A stretch of 13,470 nt of DNA from NCBI GenBank assembly GCA_937888615.1, contig CALABZ010000069.1, positions 1-13,470 of the forward strand, given 5' to 3'. Of this stretch, positions 6,270 to 13,470 are shown in pieces; the stretch's first letter is position 1, and each line of letters opens with the position of its first letter. The DNA is from an uncultured Lentisphaeria bacterium. Lineage in GTDB: Bacteria; Verrucomicrobiota; Lentisphaeria; Victivallales; Victivallaceae. Below the pieces are notes generated by a model that worked only from the letters and a program-made list of their open reading frames with translations, ran no database searches and was not told where the DNA came from. The position numbers and the translations under genes were made by a program.

Positions 6270-9200
6270 TGGGCGCACCATATGGAGATATCGTTGATTT
6301 CGAAGGAAACGGTCTGGATGTTGTTGTTCATCAGATTGTCCGGTTCGACAATCCGAAGGTTTTGCCAGCTTGGATTGAGCCCGTCGAGCGGGATGATGAC
6401 CTCGTGCCAGCGGTTGAGTCCCAGCGAGCGCGCCAGGCATCTGCCATCAAGCACGAAACGCAGCGGAATTGTACTGGTGTGGTCGCTGCGCTTCAAACCG
6501 GCGGCTCGCGGATAGACCAGAAATGACAGGTACTTCGGCTTCCCGGTTTTGACACTGCCAAGCGGCAGGTACACGCTGTCGAAGCGCCCCGGAACTTGCG
6601 CGTTGGCCGTGAAAGTGACGACCATGCTTTCTTTTTCGGACGGCTGGTGGCTGCCTGCCGTTTCGCCCCCCTTAGTCGCCGGAATATTGCTGAACTTTCC
6701 GTTCACGCCGAAAACGGCCGCGAATCCGCGCGCTTCCCGCAACCGCTGTTTTTTCAGCGTTTTCTGTTCATCCGGCGGAATCCGGTTTCCTGAAACCGAA
6801 TAATCGAATTTTACATTCACCGCGACCTGCGCGTTTTTCCGATGAATCCGCGGCGGAACGGAATCCTGTCGGACCAGTCGGATCACCGTCAACTCCGGCA
6901 ACGTATCCGAATAGCGGAAAATATTGTTCTCCACCGTGACCGTTTTCGTGCTTGATGTGATCGGGGCCGCCATGCCCCGGAACGGCGAATTGTCGGGCAG
7001 AAATCCCTTTTCCACCGTTATTTCGGTCGGTCCGCTCCACGGAATGATCGAAACCAGCTCCGTCTCTTCCGGGATTGGAAAACGTTTACTGACGACAACC
7101 GTCGCCACCCCCGGCGCGTTGTAGGCCGCCGCCGTACTGCAGTACAGCAACGGCTTCTCACCGTATTTCGGATAAATCTGTACGGGAAGCTGGTACGGCT
7201 TGCCTTCGAACAGCCTGGCCGGCTGTCGCAGCGCCGCCACCGCCGGATATTCGGTGCCGAATACCGAATCGAAGAATCTTCCGCCGCGGGTCAGTTCCCG
7301 GTAGCGAATCCCCGAGCCGCCACCTGCCAGCCAGTCGGTGATTTCGCGTCCCGTCTGCCGCAGGTAATGGATCTGGAACTCGTTTCCCATGTATTCGCTG
7401 CCGACCCCGGACCATTCGCCCACGTAAAGTTTCGCCTCATCATATTGACCGGCTTCGGCCAGCAGTTGCTTGTTTTCCAGATAGCCGGATACCTTGGACA
7501 CGACCGTTTCGGCTTCGGGCGGAGCTTCGGTATTGAAATAACTCTGGAGTTCCGGCGGCAGTTTTTGAAGGTTCTCGGCCAGCAGGAACAACGGCTTGCC
7601 GACTTTGTTGATGGCGCTGATTTTAACCGCGTCGAACGCCAGCGTCGCCTTGCCGTTGTTGCGAATCTGCAAAATGTTATTGTACGGTTGCATGACATCG
7701 CTTGGTACGACCAATTCGACCAACTGTTTTTCACGGTGAATCAAAGAATTGTAAAGGCGTTTGCCGTTGAGAACCGCCTCCAGCGACAGCTTGTAGTCCG
7801 TCAAGTCCTCCGGCCGTCCCACCAGTCCCAGCGAAAGTTTCACATGCCCCTTGAAATTACGCGGCAGCAGATCGTCGAAAAACACCGCCAGCCGTTGGTT
7901 CGGCTGCAATGTCTGCGGCCATTTCGACATTTCCTTCACCGCAATCGTCGAACGCATACTGGCAAATACCCCGAACTCCTCCTGTTCCCACTCCGCCTTG
8001 CTGTTGGCCGGCTTGCCGTTGAACACGCCCACAGTCAGTGGCTCCATATCGGTGGCGCCGACTCCCAGGATCACCGCCGCCATCGGGTCCGCGCCGCCCG
8101 GCAAATAAGAGATCAGGTCGCCGCCGCCAAGGTCGTATTCGTCCGCTTTTGGCTTATAGCGCATCGTTTCGGTAATGCTGTAACTGGGCAAATAGCGATA
8201 GTACACCTGAAGCATCAATCCGCACAAACTGGTGCCGTAAATCGTCAGGTCGGTTTGGTTCTTCACCCGGAAACTGGTATCGCCGCCGGGGAGTTTCCAG
8301 CTTCCGTCCATCTGTTGCGCCTCCAGCAATTCCTGTTTCAGGTTTCGATTCCAGGCATCCCATTTCTTGCCGTGTCCCTGCTCGGAGTGGAACAGCGCCT
8401 GCGTCTGGTAGTACCACCGGTACAACGGAAATCCCCTGCCGTGTTTCCATTGCGGTACTGCTTCGTCATGCAGGATTCGCTCCGCCCGTCGAGCCGGATT
8501 GCTTTTCCCGGAGCCGAGCAACTGCAACCCCAGCAATCCCACCGCATTCATGTTTTCATTGTCCGGGAAACGCTTCATGTTGATCCCCTGCGAGAACCCG
8601 CCCTTCTGCGCCTGATGAATCTTGACCAGCGATTCCGAGGCCAGCGCCAAGGCCTTGTCAAGTGATTCCAGCTCAAGGCCCGCGTTCCGCGCCGCCGCCA
8701 TTGCCTGAATATGCCAGCCCAGCAATGAAAGATCGCAGACCGGTTCTCCCGCAATGGTTTCTTTGGCCAACGGATTATCCTGTTGTTCGGCCGTCAATGG
8801 CGCCTGCGGCGAATTGTCGTAGTTCGGGGCGAAACTGCCGAATTTATTCTGCCGCGAAACCAGGATTTTCAGGCGTCTTTCCAACGCATTGCGCAAACTC
8901 ATACTGCCGCTGATCGCATACCCTTCCGCCAATGCATAGGTCAAAATAGCATGCCCGAACCCGCTTCCCGCGTACTCAATACCCGGAATATCCGATAGCT
9001 CGACCAGAAAATCGGCTCCTTTACGGATCGTCTCCCCAAAATCACGCGACTGAAAATTCTCCCCGTGTGAAAAAAACGTCAGCAGCGCCAGCGAAGTCAA
9101 CGCCGCCGCGTCGCCGGTTTTGAAACTCTCCGGACTGCCCCAGCTCCCATTCGGGTTCTGTACACCCGCCAGATACCGCAGAGCCTTCTGGACCGCCTCT

Positions 9201-9724
9201 TCCGTGTCGTTCCCGCCGCCATAGCGCTTCAACAATTTCCGGCGGTTGTCCTCGTTGCCACGCCCCTTGAAAGACGCTCCCGTCCGAAGACCGGCCGGCA
9301 ATCCCCTGGCCGAAAGCCCGGATTTGACCGTATTGATCCCCTCGAATACCTGAATGTTCCGGCTGATACGGTCCAACACCTGACTGCGCTCACTGACGGT
9401 TTGCTCGGCGATGGAGTCCATATCGACGGCGGACGGCGCCACCTCCCGCATGGCGCTCCGAAACGCTTCCTGCTGTGACGGCAACGCCGAGAGCTGTTCG
9501 ACTCCTTTACCGGCCTCGCCGGCTTCGGCGGATTCCTCGCGCGGCGGCATGACCTCGGGCTTGGGCGGCTCGAAATTACTGATATCGACGGCGATTTCGA
9601 CCGGCGGGTTCGCCGCCGGCGCCTCCTGCCTCACCAGGAAAAACCCCAGAAAAAGCAATAAATTAACCAACAATGCCGCCAGCAATTCTTTCGGTATTTT
9701 TTTCAATATCCCCATATGATTCAT
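6266..9724 (-). CDS. Membrane-anchored alpha/alpha-toroid (prenyltransferase/squalene-cyclase repeat) protein with TonB-like N-terminus
   Basis: This is a 1152-residue protein. Residues about 14-32 form a single membrane helix after a short basic N-terminus. A Pro-rich periplasmic stretch follows (PPVEIAVDISNFEPPKPE), resembling the start of TonB/TolA-like proteins. A charged linker leads to an alpha/alpha-toroid at about 175-515. It has QW-type repeats: QNPNGSWG, QNKFGSFA, QAQKGGFSQG and QQMDGSWK. It also has the typical D-AAALTSLALLTFFSHGE segment. The DxDD catalytic motif of squalene-hopene cyclases is not seen, so a binding or scaffold role is more likely than cyclisation. The part from about 530 to the end is beta-rich; the last 200 residues look like a carbohydrate-binding or jelly-roll domain. 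The TTG at 9727 and ATGs at 9724 and 9715 are all possible starts, none with a strong Shine-Dalgarno. The TPR gene follows with an ATGA overlap. Confidence 0.8.
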   Translation of the reverse strand: MNHMGILKKIPKELLAALLVNLLLFLGFFLVRQEAPAANPPVEIAVDISNFEPPKPEVMPPREESAEAGEAGKGVEQLSALPSQQEAFRSAMREVAPSAVDMDSIAEQTVSERSQVLDRISRNIQVFEGINTVKSGLSARGLPAGLRTGASFKGRGNEDNRRKLLKRYGGGNDTEEAVQKALRYLAGVQNPNGSWGSPESFKTGDAAALTSLALLTFFSHGENFQSRDFGETIRKGADFLVELSDIPGIEYAGSGFGHAILTYALAEGYAISGSMSLRNALERRLKILVSRQNKFGSFAPNYDNSPQAPLTAEQQDNPLAKETIAGEPVCDLSLLGWHIQAMAAARNAGLELESLDKALALASESLVKIHQAQKGGFSQGINMKRFPDNENMNAVGLLGLQLLGSGKSNPARRAERILHDEAVPQWKHGRGFPLYRWYYQTQALFHSEQGHGKKWDAWNRNLKQELLEAQQMDGSWKLPGGDTSFRVKNQTDLTIYGTSLCGLMLQVYYRYLPSYSITETMRYKPKADEYDLGGGDLISYLPGGADPMAAVILGVGATDMEPLTVGVFNGKPANSKAEWEQEEFGVFASMRSTIAVKEMSKWPQTLQPNQRLAVFFDDLLPRNFKGHVKLSLGLVGRPEDLTDYKLSLEAVLNGKRLYNSLIHREKQLVELVVPSDVMQPYNNILQIRNNGKATLAFDAVKISAINKVGKPLFLLAENLQKLPPELQSYFNTEAPPEAETVVSKVSGYLENKQLLAEAGQYDEAKLYVGEWSGVGSEYMGNEFQIHYLRQTGREITDWLAGGGSGIRYRELTRGGRFFDSVFGTEYPAVAALRQPARLFEGKPYQLPVQIYPKYGEKPLLYCSTAAAYNAPGVATVVVSKRFPIPEETELVSIIPWSGPTEITVEKGFLPDNSPFRGMAAPITSSTKTVTVENNIFRYSDTLPELTVIRLVRQDSVPPRIHRKNAQVAVNVKFDYSVSGNRIPPDEQKTLKKQRLREARGFAAVFGVNGKFSNIPATKGGETAGSHQPSEKESMVVTFTANAQVPGRFDSVYLPLGSVKTGKPKYLSFLVYPRAAGLKRSDHTSTIPLRFVLDGRCLARSLGLNRWHEVIIPLDGLNPSWQNLRIVEPDNLMNNNIQTVSFEINDISIWCAQ

Positions 9725-10026
9725 CAATTATGCATTACAAGGCGGCTGAACCAACATAGACACTCCCTGATTTTTTCCCGCCTCAAGGTAATCTACAGGC
9801 ACTTTTACAAAAATGCAAGCTATGACGAATATAATTGACTTTTTGGCTTGCGGATACTACCTACTTCGATATTATTTGGGAGCAATAGTTTCTTTTGCGC
9901 CTGCTTTTCCAAGCAATCTCAATCGTAAACGAACGGCTAATACACGTTTGTGCGTTGAGGACTTTCAATAAGTTTTATCCGTATGATGTTGCTCTCGCAA
10001 CGGAAAGGATAAGTGAGGCGGTGAGC
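9725..10026. other. Non-coding gap between two operons
   Basis: About 300 bp separate the nitrilase-family gene from the toroid gene. No recognisable coding frame was found on either strand. The gap holds the candidate promoter at 9818-9790 and a two-tier hairpin at 9976-10011. The inner stem is GTTGC/GCAAC with a four-base loop; the outer stem is TATCC/GGATA. No T-tract follows the hairpin on either strand, so it is not a convincing intrinsic terminator. Confidence 0.5.
9790..9818 (-). promoter_or_regulatory. Candidate promoter of the toroid/TPR operon
   Basis: Minus-strand TTGCAT (9818-9813) and TAGATT (9795-9790) are 17 bp apart. They predict a transcript start near 9783 and a leader of about 60 nt before the ATG at 9724. 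The boxes match consensus only moderately, at three and four of six bases. Confidence 0.35.
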
Positions 10027-10968
10027 TCAGAGAGGTTCCAAGTGGCAGGGGCCGCAACGGTGGTTCAATGCCAGTTGATAATATTCGTCCCAGGGCATGA
10101 TGTCAAATTCCTTCAGGATGTCCGCGCTGGATACGTCTGGCATTTCCGAGGCCAACAGGACGGAGCCGAGGCGGCCGGGATCGAAAATGTTCACGCCGCG
10201 ACCGTATTTCTTTTTGGCCAGTTCGAGCTTTTCCCAATGATAGTCAAGATGCACCACCTGGTAATCGAGGTTGATTTCGGCTGTGACAAACGGGAAATAA
10301 TTGGAGGAATGGGCGATTTTTTCCCCCAGCGGATTGACGACGGCACATTCATTGGCCGTAACCGCCGCGATGAAATAACTGCGGCAATGGTAGGCCCAAT
10401 AGTTCTGCATCAGCCCTCCGTGGTACATGGAACTGAACAGCATGAGTTTGGGGCGATGCGCCGCGTAACGTTCCAGCAGGTCGTGAAAGTTCAGGTCAAA
10501 ACAGATAGCCATGCCGGTTTTACCGAATTCCGTTTCGATGACGGTTTCGGCGCGGCCGCACAGGATATGTTGTTCGGTTGTCTCATTGATCATCGGGAAA
10601 TTTTTGTGATACGTGCCAGCCACCCGCCCCGAACGGTCGATGAGCATGGTGGCGTTGCGGAACGTTCCGTCGCCGGCGGGCATTACTGCGGAGTAGGCGA
10701 TCCAGCAATGGTTGTTTCGGGCGATGTCCCGGAAAACGTCCAGCATCAGCTCTCCCCGTTCGGTGTAATATTCGAGCCTTTCCGGGATGGATTGACCCAT
10801 CAGGCGGTCACAGGCTTCCGGCAGTACGATCAGGTCTGGCTGTTCCGGCAGCACACGGTCAAGTTCTTTCCTCCAGAAAGAGCGGACGAAAGCTAACGCC
10901 TTTGACCCAAGCAGACGTTCCCGGATGATGTCCGGTCCCAGTGCCGCGACGGTAATTTTTTTACTCAT
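10027..10968 (-). CDS. Carbon-nitrogen hydrolase (nitrilase superfamily)
   Basis: This is a 313-residue protein. The superfamily's catalytic triad can be placed: Glu51 in LIVLPEACDR, Lys122 in GTYHKNFP, and Cys156 in GMAICFDLNF. The surrounding segments are typical too (RNATMLIDRSGRVAGTYHK, SSMYHGG). These enzymes hydrolyse non-peptide C-N bonds of amides, carbamoyl compounds or nitriles. The substrate cannot be read from the sequence. No signal peptide is present, so it is cytosolic. The open frame extends upstream to 11067 inside the symporter gene, but the ATG at 10968 has GAGGAG 6 nt upstream and is the clear start. It overlaps the end of the symporter gene by 8 nt. The coupling suggests that the hydrolase acts on whatever the symporter imports. 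The C-terminus is Cys/His-rich (NHRCGPCHLEP), which is unusual for the family. Confidence 0.92.
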   Translation of the reverse strand: MSKKITVAALGPDIIRERLLGSKALAFVRSFWRKELDRVLPEQPDLIVLPEACDRLMGQSIPERLEYYTERGELMLDVFRDIARNNHCWIAYSAVMPAGDGTFRNATMLIDRSGRVAGTYHKNFPMINETTEQHILCGRAETVIETEFGKTGMAICFDLNFHDLLERYAAHRPKLMLFSSMYHGGLMQNYWAYHCRSYFIAAVTANECAVVNPLGEKIAHSSNYFPFVTAEINLDYQVVHLDYHWEKLELAKKKYGRGVNIFDPGRLGSVLLASEMPDVSSADILKEFDIMPWDEYYQLALNHRCGPCHLEPL

Positions 10969-13285
10969 GTTTTTCTCCTCTTCCTGAATGATGATTTTCC
11001 ATTTGAACAGCCGCCGCATCGAATTTACTTTTGTCGACCAGCGCGACATGACCTTCAACCCAACCATCGTCGAGAGGATTGTCCATACGTTTGGCCAGGT
11101 CCCTGAATAGTCGCCGCATATCGATCACGCCGCCGATCATGAACCATACGGTCGAAACGATTCCGATCAGCACCGCCGCCAGGATACTGGTGACGAAAAA
11201 GTAATGACTCCACCACAACTTGGGCCACGGAGAAATTAAATTCCAGATCAGGACTGCGGCAAAACAAAGCCCGATCTGGTAGGCAAAGATATAAACGAAT
11301 ACCGACCAGGCGATGATTTTGTCGCCGCGGGTATATTCGGATGTGATTCCAATCAATTTGCCGAAGGTATTCCGCCAGGTCCAGGACGACTTGATGTATT
11401 TTTCGCCGTCGACACTGTAAATGCCGCGGTGCAGTAGCCGGTCCAGGTTGTATGGCTCGTGATAGGTAAGCAGCGAACCGATGATATAGGCGGCGATCCC
11501 GCTGATGATGGCGATGAAGTAAATTTCAATTGAGTTGATGGGAAATTTCACCGCATCCATGCGCCACATCACGTAGGGAGCGAGGGGGGTGGAAACGGCT
11601 TCCAGCATTCCGCCGATGGCTTCCGTCCAGCCCATTTTCTCAATGAACGGATAAATATTTTCCGCCCAGTTACGTTGCAACAGCATGCCGCCGGTCGAAA
11701 TCCCCGAACCGACCAGCAGCGACGCGAATGCCCCGGTCGAATTGCCGAAACGGCTGTAGAGGCCGAAGATCATCACCGGGCCCGCGCCGCCGAGCCAGAT
11801 CGCGGTCATGATGGTGACGAACATGTTGATATAATCGAGCTGGACGAAAAACAGTGAAAAGAAGAAAAAGAAGAGTGCAACCAGCAAGGTGCTGAGGCGC
11901 AGGAGCAACAGATGATTTTTGGGTGTGAACGGTTTTCCGCGGAGCGGTAGGACGATGTCCTGAACAATGGTGGACGAACTGTTGAAAATGCGGGAGTTGT
12001 CGGTCGAAATCCACAACATCACCATCAGCAAGCAGAACAGCCCGACGATTCCGAGCGGCATAAGACGGCGCATGGTCACGGGGAGCATCATTTGGTTGTA
12101 AAGCGTACGGAATTTCTGGAAAATTAAATTGCCGGAGGCGTCGTTTCCCAGCACTTCCGCAACAGCATTCAGATAAGTCGTGTCAAGATTGTCCGCCTGG
12201 GAAAGCGGCCGGTCCGTCCCGATTTGATGCCGTTGCTCTGGAATGGCGGCGATTTCGGTTTCCAGAACCTGCCGTGTTTTCTGAACCGAGACCGCTTCTT
12301 CCGCCACTTTGCAGCAAAGCGCCATGCGGATTTTCCGTGCTTCGGCGGCGAAGTGCGCGTGATTGAGGACGGTCAGGATCACCGCTGCGATCAGCGTACA
12401 CATCAAGACCGAAAATCCGTTGCGCCACGCCCCCAGGACTCCAGCCATTTTCTGCTCGTGCGGACTGCGTCCCGAACTGGTGGTATCGTTGCCGATCCAA
12501 CTGGCGCGGTTGAGGATAGAGCCGATGACCGCCACGGCCAAGGCGAACAGATTGAAATCCCGCAACTGCTCAATGTCAAAAGGATCAAGAAAACTTTCGC
12601 CGGGAATCCGATCAAGCATTACCGGAGAGATTTCGCCACCCCATGAATAGTTAAAGAGGATATACGCGGTGATCGCCACAAAAATCGGATAACACATCAG
12701 CCCTTGCAGGCAATCCGTGACCAGTAACGAAATGCGGCCGCCAAACCACAGAATGAGTACCGCCATCGCCATTCCGATAAACAGCACGATCGTGAACGAT
12801 GGAACCGAGGCTCCGAACACCTCCACCCGATGCGGAATTCCCAGAAAATAGACGAAAAACCGGGCGGCGATCGCGGGACCGATGGCGTTGCACATCATTT
12901 CCGAAGTCGTGCGGAGGGCGGCGGCGAAAATCCGGAGAGGGCGGTTGTAGCGCATTTCCAGGAACTGCCCGATCGACAGCGCCCTGGTTTCGCGGAAACG
13001 GTACACGCAATATCCGGTAAGCGCCATCATGATGCCGATCGGCACGGTCAGGTTATTCCAGAACAGTATCGCGTAACCGGTCTGGTATCTCATCTCCACC
13101 AGCGCCGCCAGTGTGATGACGCCGAGCATCGTTTCCATGTCTCCGACCGAGATGACATATCGCCCGGCCACTCGTCCGGCCGCCAGGTAATCAGCCACGC
13201 CGCGGACATATTTCCGAGCATATATCGCCAGCCACAAAATCACCACCACCGGAACCACCATAATAACCCAGTCAAGCCAATGCAT
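10961..13285 (-). CDS. Sodium:solute symporter (SSS) family transporter with a large soluble insertion
   Basis: The 774-residue protein is a polytopic membrane protein with about 13 hydrophobic helices. Helix 1 is LDWVIMVVPVVVILWLAIYA. Family features are the ADYLAAGR motif near residues 31-38, GDMETMLG...LAALVEMRYQTG in the second helix, and a GQFLEMRYNRPLR loop near 106-118. SSS proteins are usually 500-600 residues and use the Na+ gradient to take up sugars, amino acids, nucleosides or sialic acid. This one is longer because residues about 311-407 form a soluble, partly coiled-coil-like insertion (AARKIRMALCCKVAEE and onward) between two helices, and because the C-terminus is extended. The ATG at 13285 has GGAG 6 nt upstream. 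The gene overlaps the hydrolase gene by 8 nt. The substrate is unknown; a nitrogen-bearing compound is the natural guess from the partner. Confidence 0.9.
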   Translation of the reverse strand: MHWLDWVIMVVPVVVILWLAIYARKYVRGVADYLAAGRVAGRYVISVGDMETMLGVITLAALVEMRYQTGYAILFWNNLTVPIGIMMALTGYCVYRFRETRALSIGQFLEMRYNRPLRIFAAALRTTSEMMCNAIGPAIAARFFVYFLGIPHRVEVFGASVPSFTIVLFIGMAMAVLILWFGGRISLLVTDCLQGLMCYPIFVAITAYILFNYSWGGEISPVMLDRIPGESFLDPFDIEQLRDFNLFALAVAVIGSILNRASWIGNDTTSSGRSPHEQKMAGVLGAWRNGFSVLMCTLIAAVILTVLNHAHFAAEARKIRMALCCKVAEEAVSVQKTRQVLETEIAAIPEQRHQIGTDRPLSQADNLDTTYLNAVAEVLGNDASGNLIFQKFRTLYNQMMLPVTMRRLMPLGIVGLFCLLMVMLWISTDNSRIFNSSSTIVQDIVLPLRGKPFTPKNHLLLLRLSTLLVALFFFFFSLFFVQLDYINMFVTIMTAIWLGGAGPVMIFGLYSRFGNSTGAFASLLVGSGISTGGMLLQRNWAENIYPFIEKMGWTEAIGGMLEAVSTPLAPYVMWRMDAVKFPINSIEIYFIAIISGIAAYIIGSLLTYHEPYNLDRLLHRGIYSVDGEKYIKSSWTWRNTFGKLIGITSEYTRGDKIIAWSVFVYIFAYQIGLCFAAVLIWNLISPWPKLWWSHYFFVTSILAAVLIGIVSTVWFMIGGVIDMRRLFRDLAKRMDNPLDDGWVEGHVALVDKSKFDAAAVQMENHHSGRGEKHE

Positions 13286-13367
13286 TTACCGCTCCATGAA
13301 TATTAGTTTTATTTAAATCGTGAATAAGCCATCATGATCTCTTCGGCGTTTGTTTTTTTATTGTTGA

Positions 13368-13470
13368 TTATACAACCGTTTCTTTCCGACTTTCGGGCAA
13401 TTCGCCTATGGAGAGAGCTTTTGCAACGCCACCATGACAGCCCCGTTTAACGGTCCGGTTGCTGATTTTA
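13368..13470 (-). CDS. Possible C-terminal end of a gene cut by the window edge
   Basis: One minus-strand frame is open from the window edge to a TAA at 13370-13368, giving 33 residues (KISNRTVKRGCHGG and onward). The codon composition is compatible with coding. No family is recognised, and a 33-codon open frame can occur by chance. If it is real, this gene lies 82 nt upstream of the symporter and could be its regulator or operon partner. Confidence 0.25.
   Translation of the reverse strand, partial: KISNRTVKRGCHGGVAKALSIGELPESRKETVV

Noticed and set aside
6270..6440. Longer N-terminus for the TPR protein, reading into the upstream gene
   Set aside because: It would overlap the toroid gene by about 170 nt and bury the signal peptide; the ATGA start at 6269 explains everything better.
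7367..8665. Plus-strand open frame of 432 codons
   Set aside because: It is antisense to the toroid gene, rich in Arg, Gln and His as shadow frames are, and has no family signal.
9895..10896. Plus-strand open frame of 333 codons reaching into the intergenic gap
   Set aside because: It is mostly antisense to the nitrilase-family gene. The intergenic part has no motif or Shine-Dalgarno that would support it.
13363..13376. GTTG-N6-CAAC around a TATAAT upstream of the symporter
   Set aside because: The arms are only 4 bp, and no -35 box sits at a fitting distance, so neither an operator nor a promoter can be supported.

Overview
All genes I can support lie on the minus strand, so the window reads from right to left. 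The likely source is a Lentisphaerae/Victivallis-like bacterium or a related PVC lineage. I infer this from the gene types and GC-rich coding, not from a marker gene. The signs are a large SSS-family sodium symporter paired with a carbon-nitrogen hydrolase, and a membrane-anchored squalene-cyclase-like alpha/alpha-toroid protein coupled to a TPR protein. About 3.9-13.3 kb is GC-rich and tightly coding. About 0.6-1.9 kb is clearly AT-rich and looks acquired.

Right part (13285-10027): an SSS symporter gene overlaps a nitrilase-superfamily amidohydrolase gene by 8 nt, so the two form an operon. A short open frame at the extreme right edge may be the end of another gene. A non-coding gap of about 300 bp (9725-10026) follows, with a plausible promoter at 9818-9790.

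Middle (9724-2862): a 1152-residue protein with a TonB-like N-terminal anchor, a toroid with QW-type repeats and a beta-rich C-terminal half overlaps a secreted TPR protein by ATGA. A small membrane-protein ORF began 27 nt after the TPR stop. It is now split by an IS630-family element (2970-3844), itself an internally deleted relic with good 23-bp terminal inverted repeats. Removing 882 nt restores a single 73-codon ORF.

Left part (2770-1): a flavin reductase-like gene with its own promoter is followed 3 nt later by a small lipoprotein gene. After that comes a short sequence resembling a second copy of the flavin reductase 3' end. Then come an AT-rich Mrr-like PD-(D/E)XK nuclease gene, a small zinc-ribbon membrane protein split by an apparent -1 frameshift at a slippery T6G run, and the 5' part of a YaiI/YqxD (DUF188) gene cut by the window edge.

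No tRNA, rRNA, CRISPR array or complete prophage was seen. The most notable items are the anchored toroid/TPR operon, the IS-split small gene, the two A- or T-run frameshift sites, and the AT-rich nuclease island. All family assignments come from reading motifs by eye; no database search was possible.
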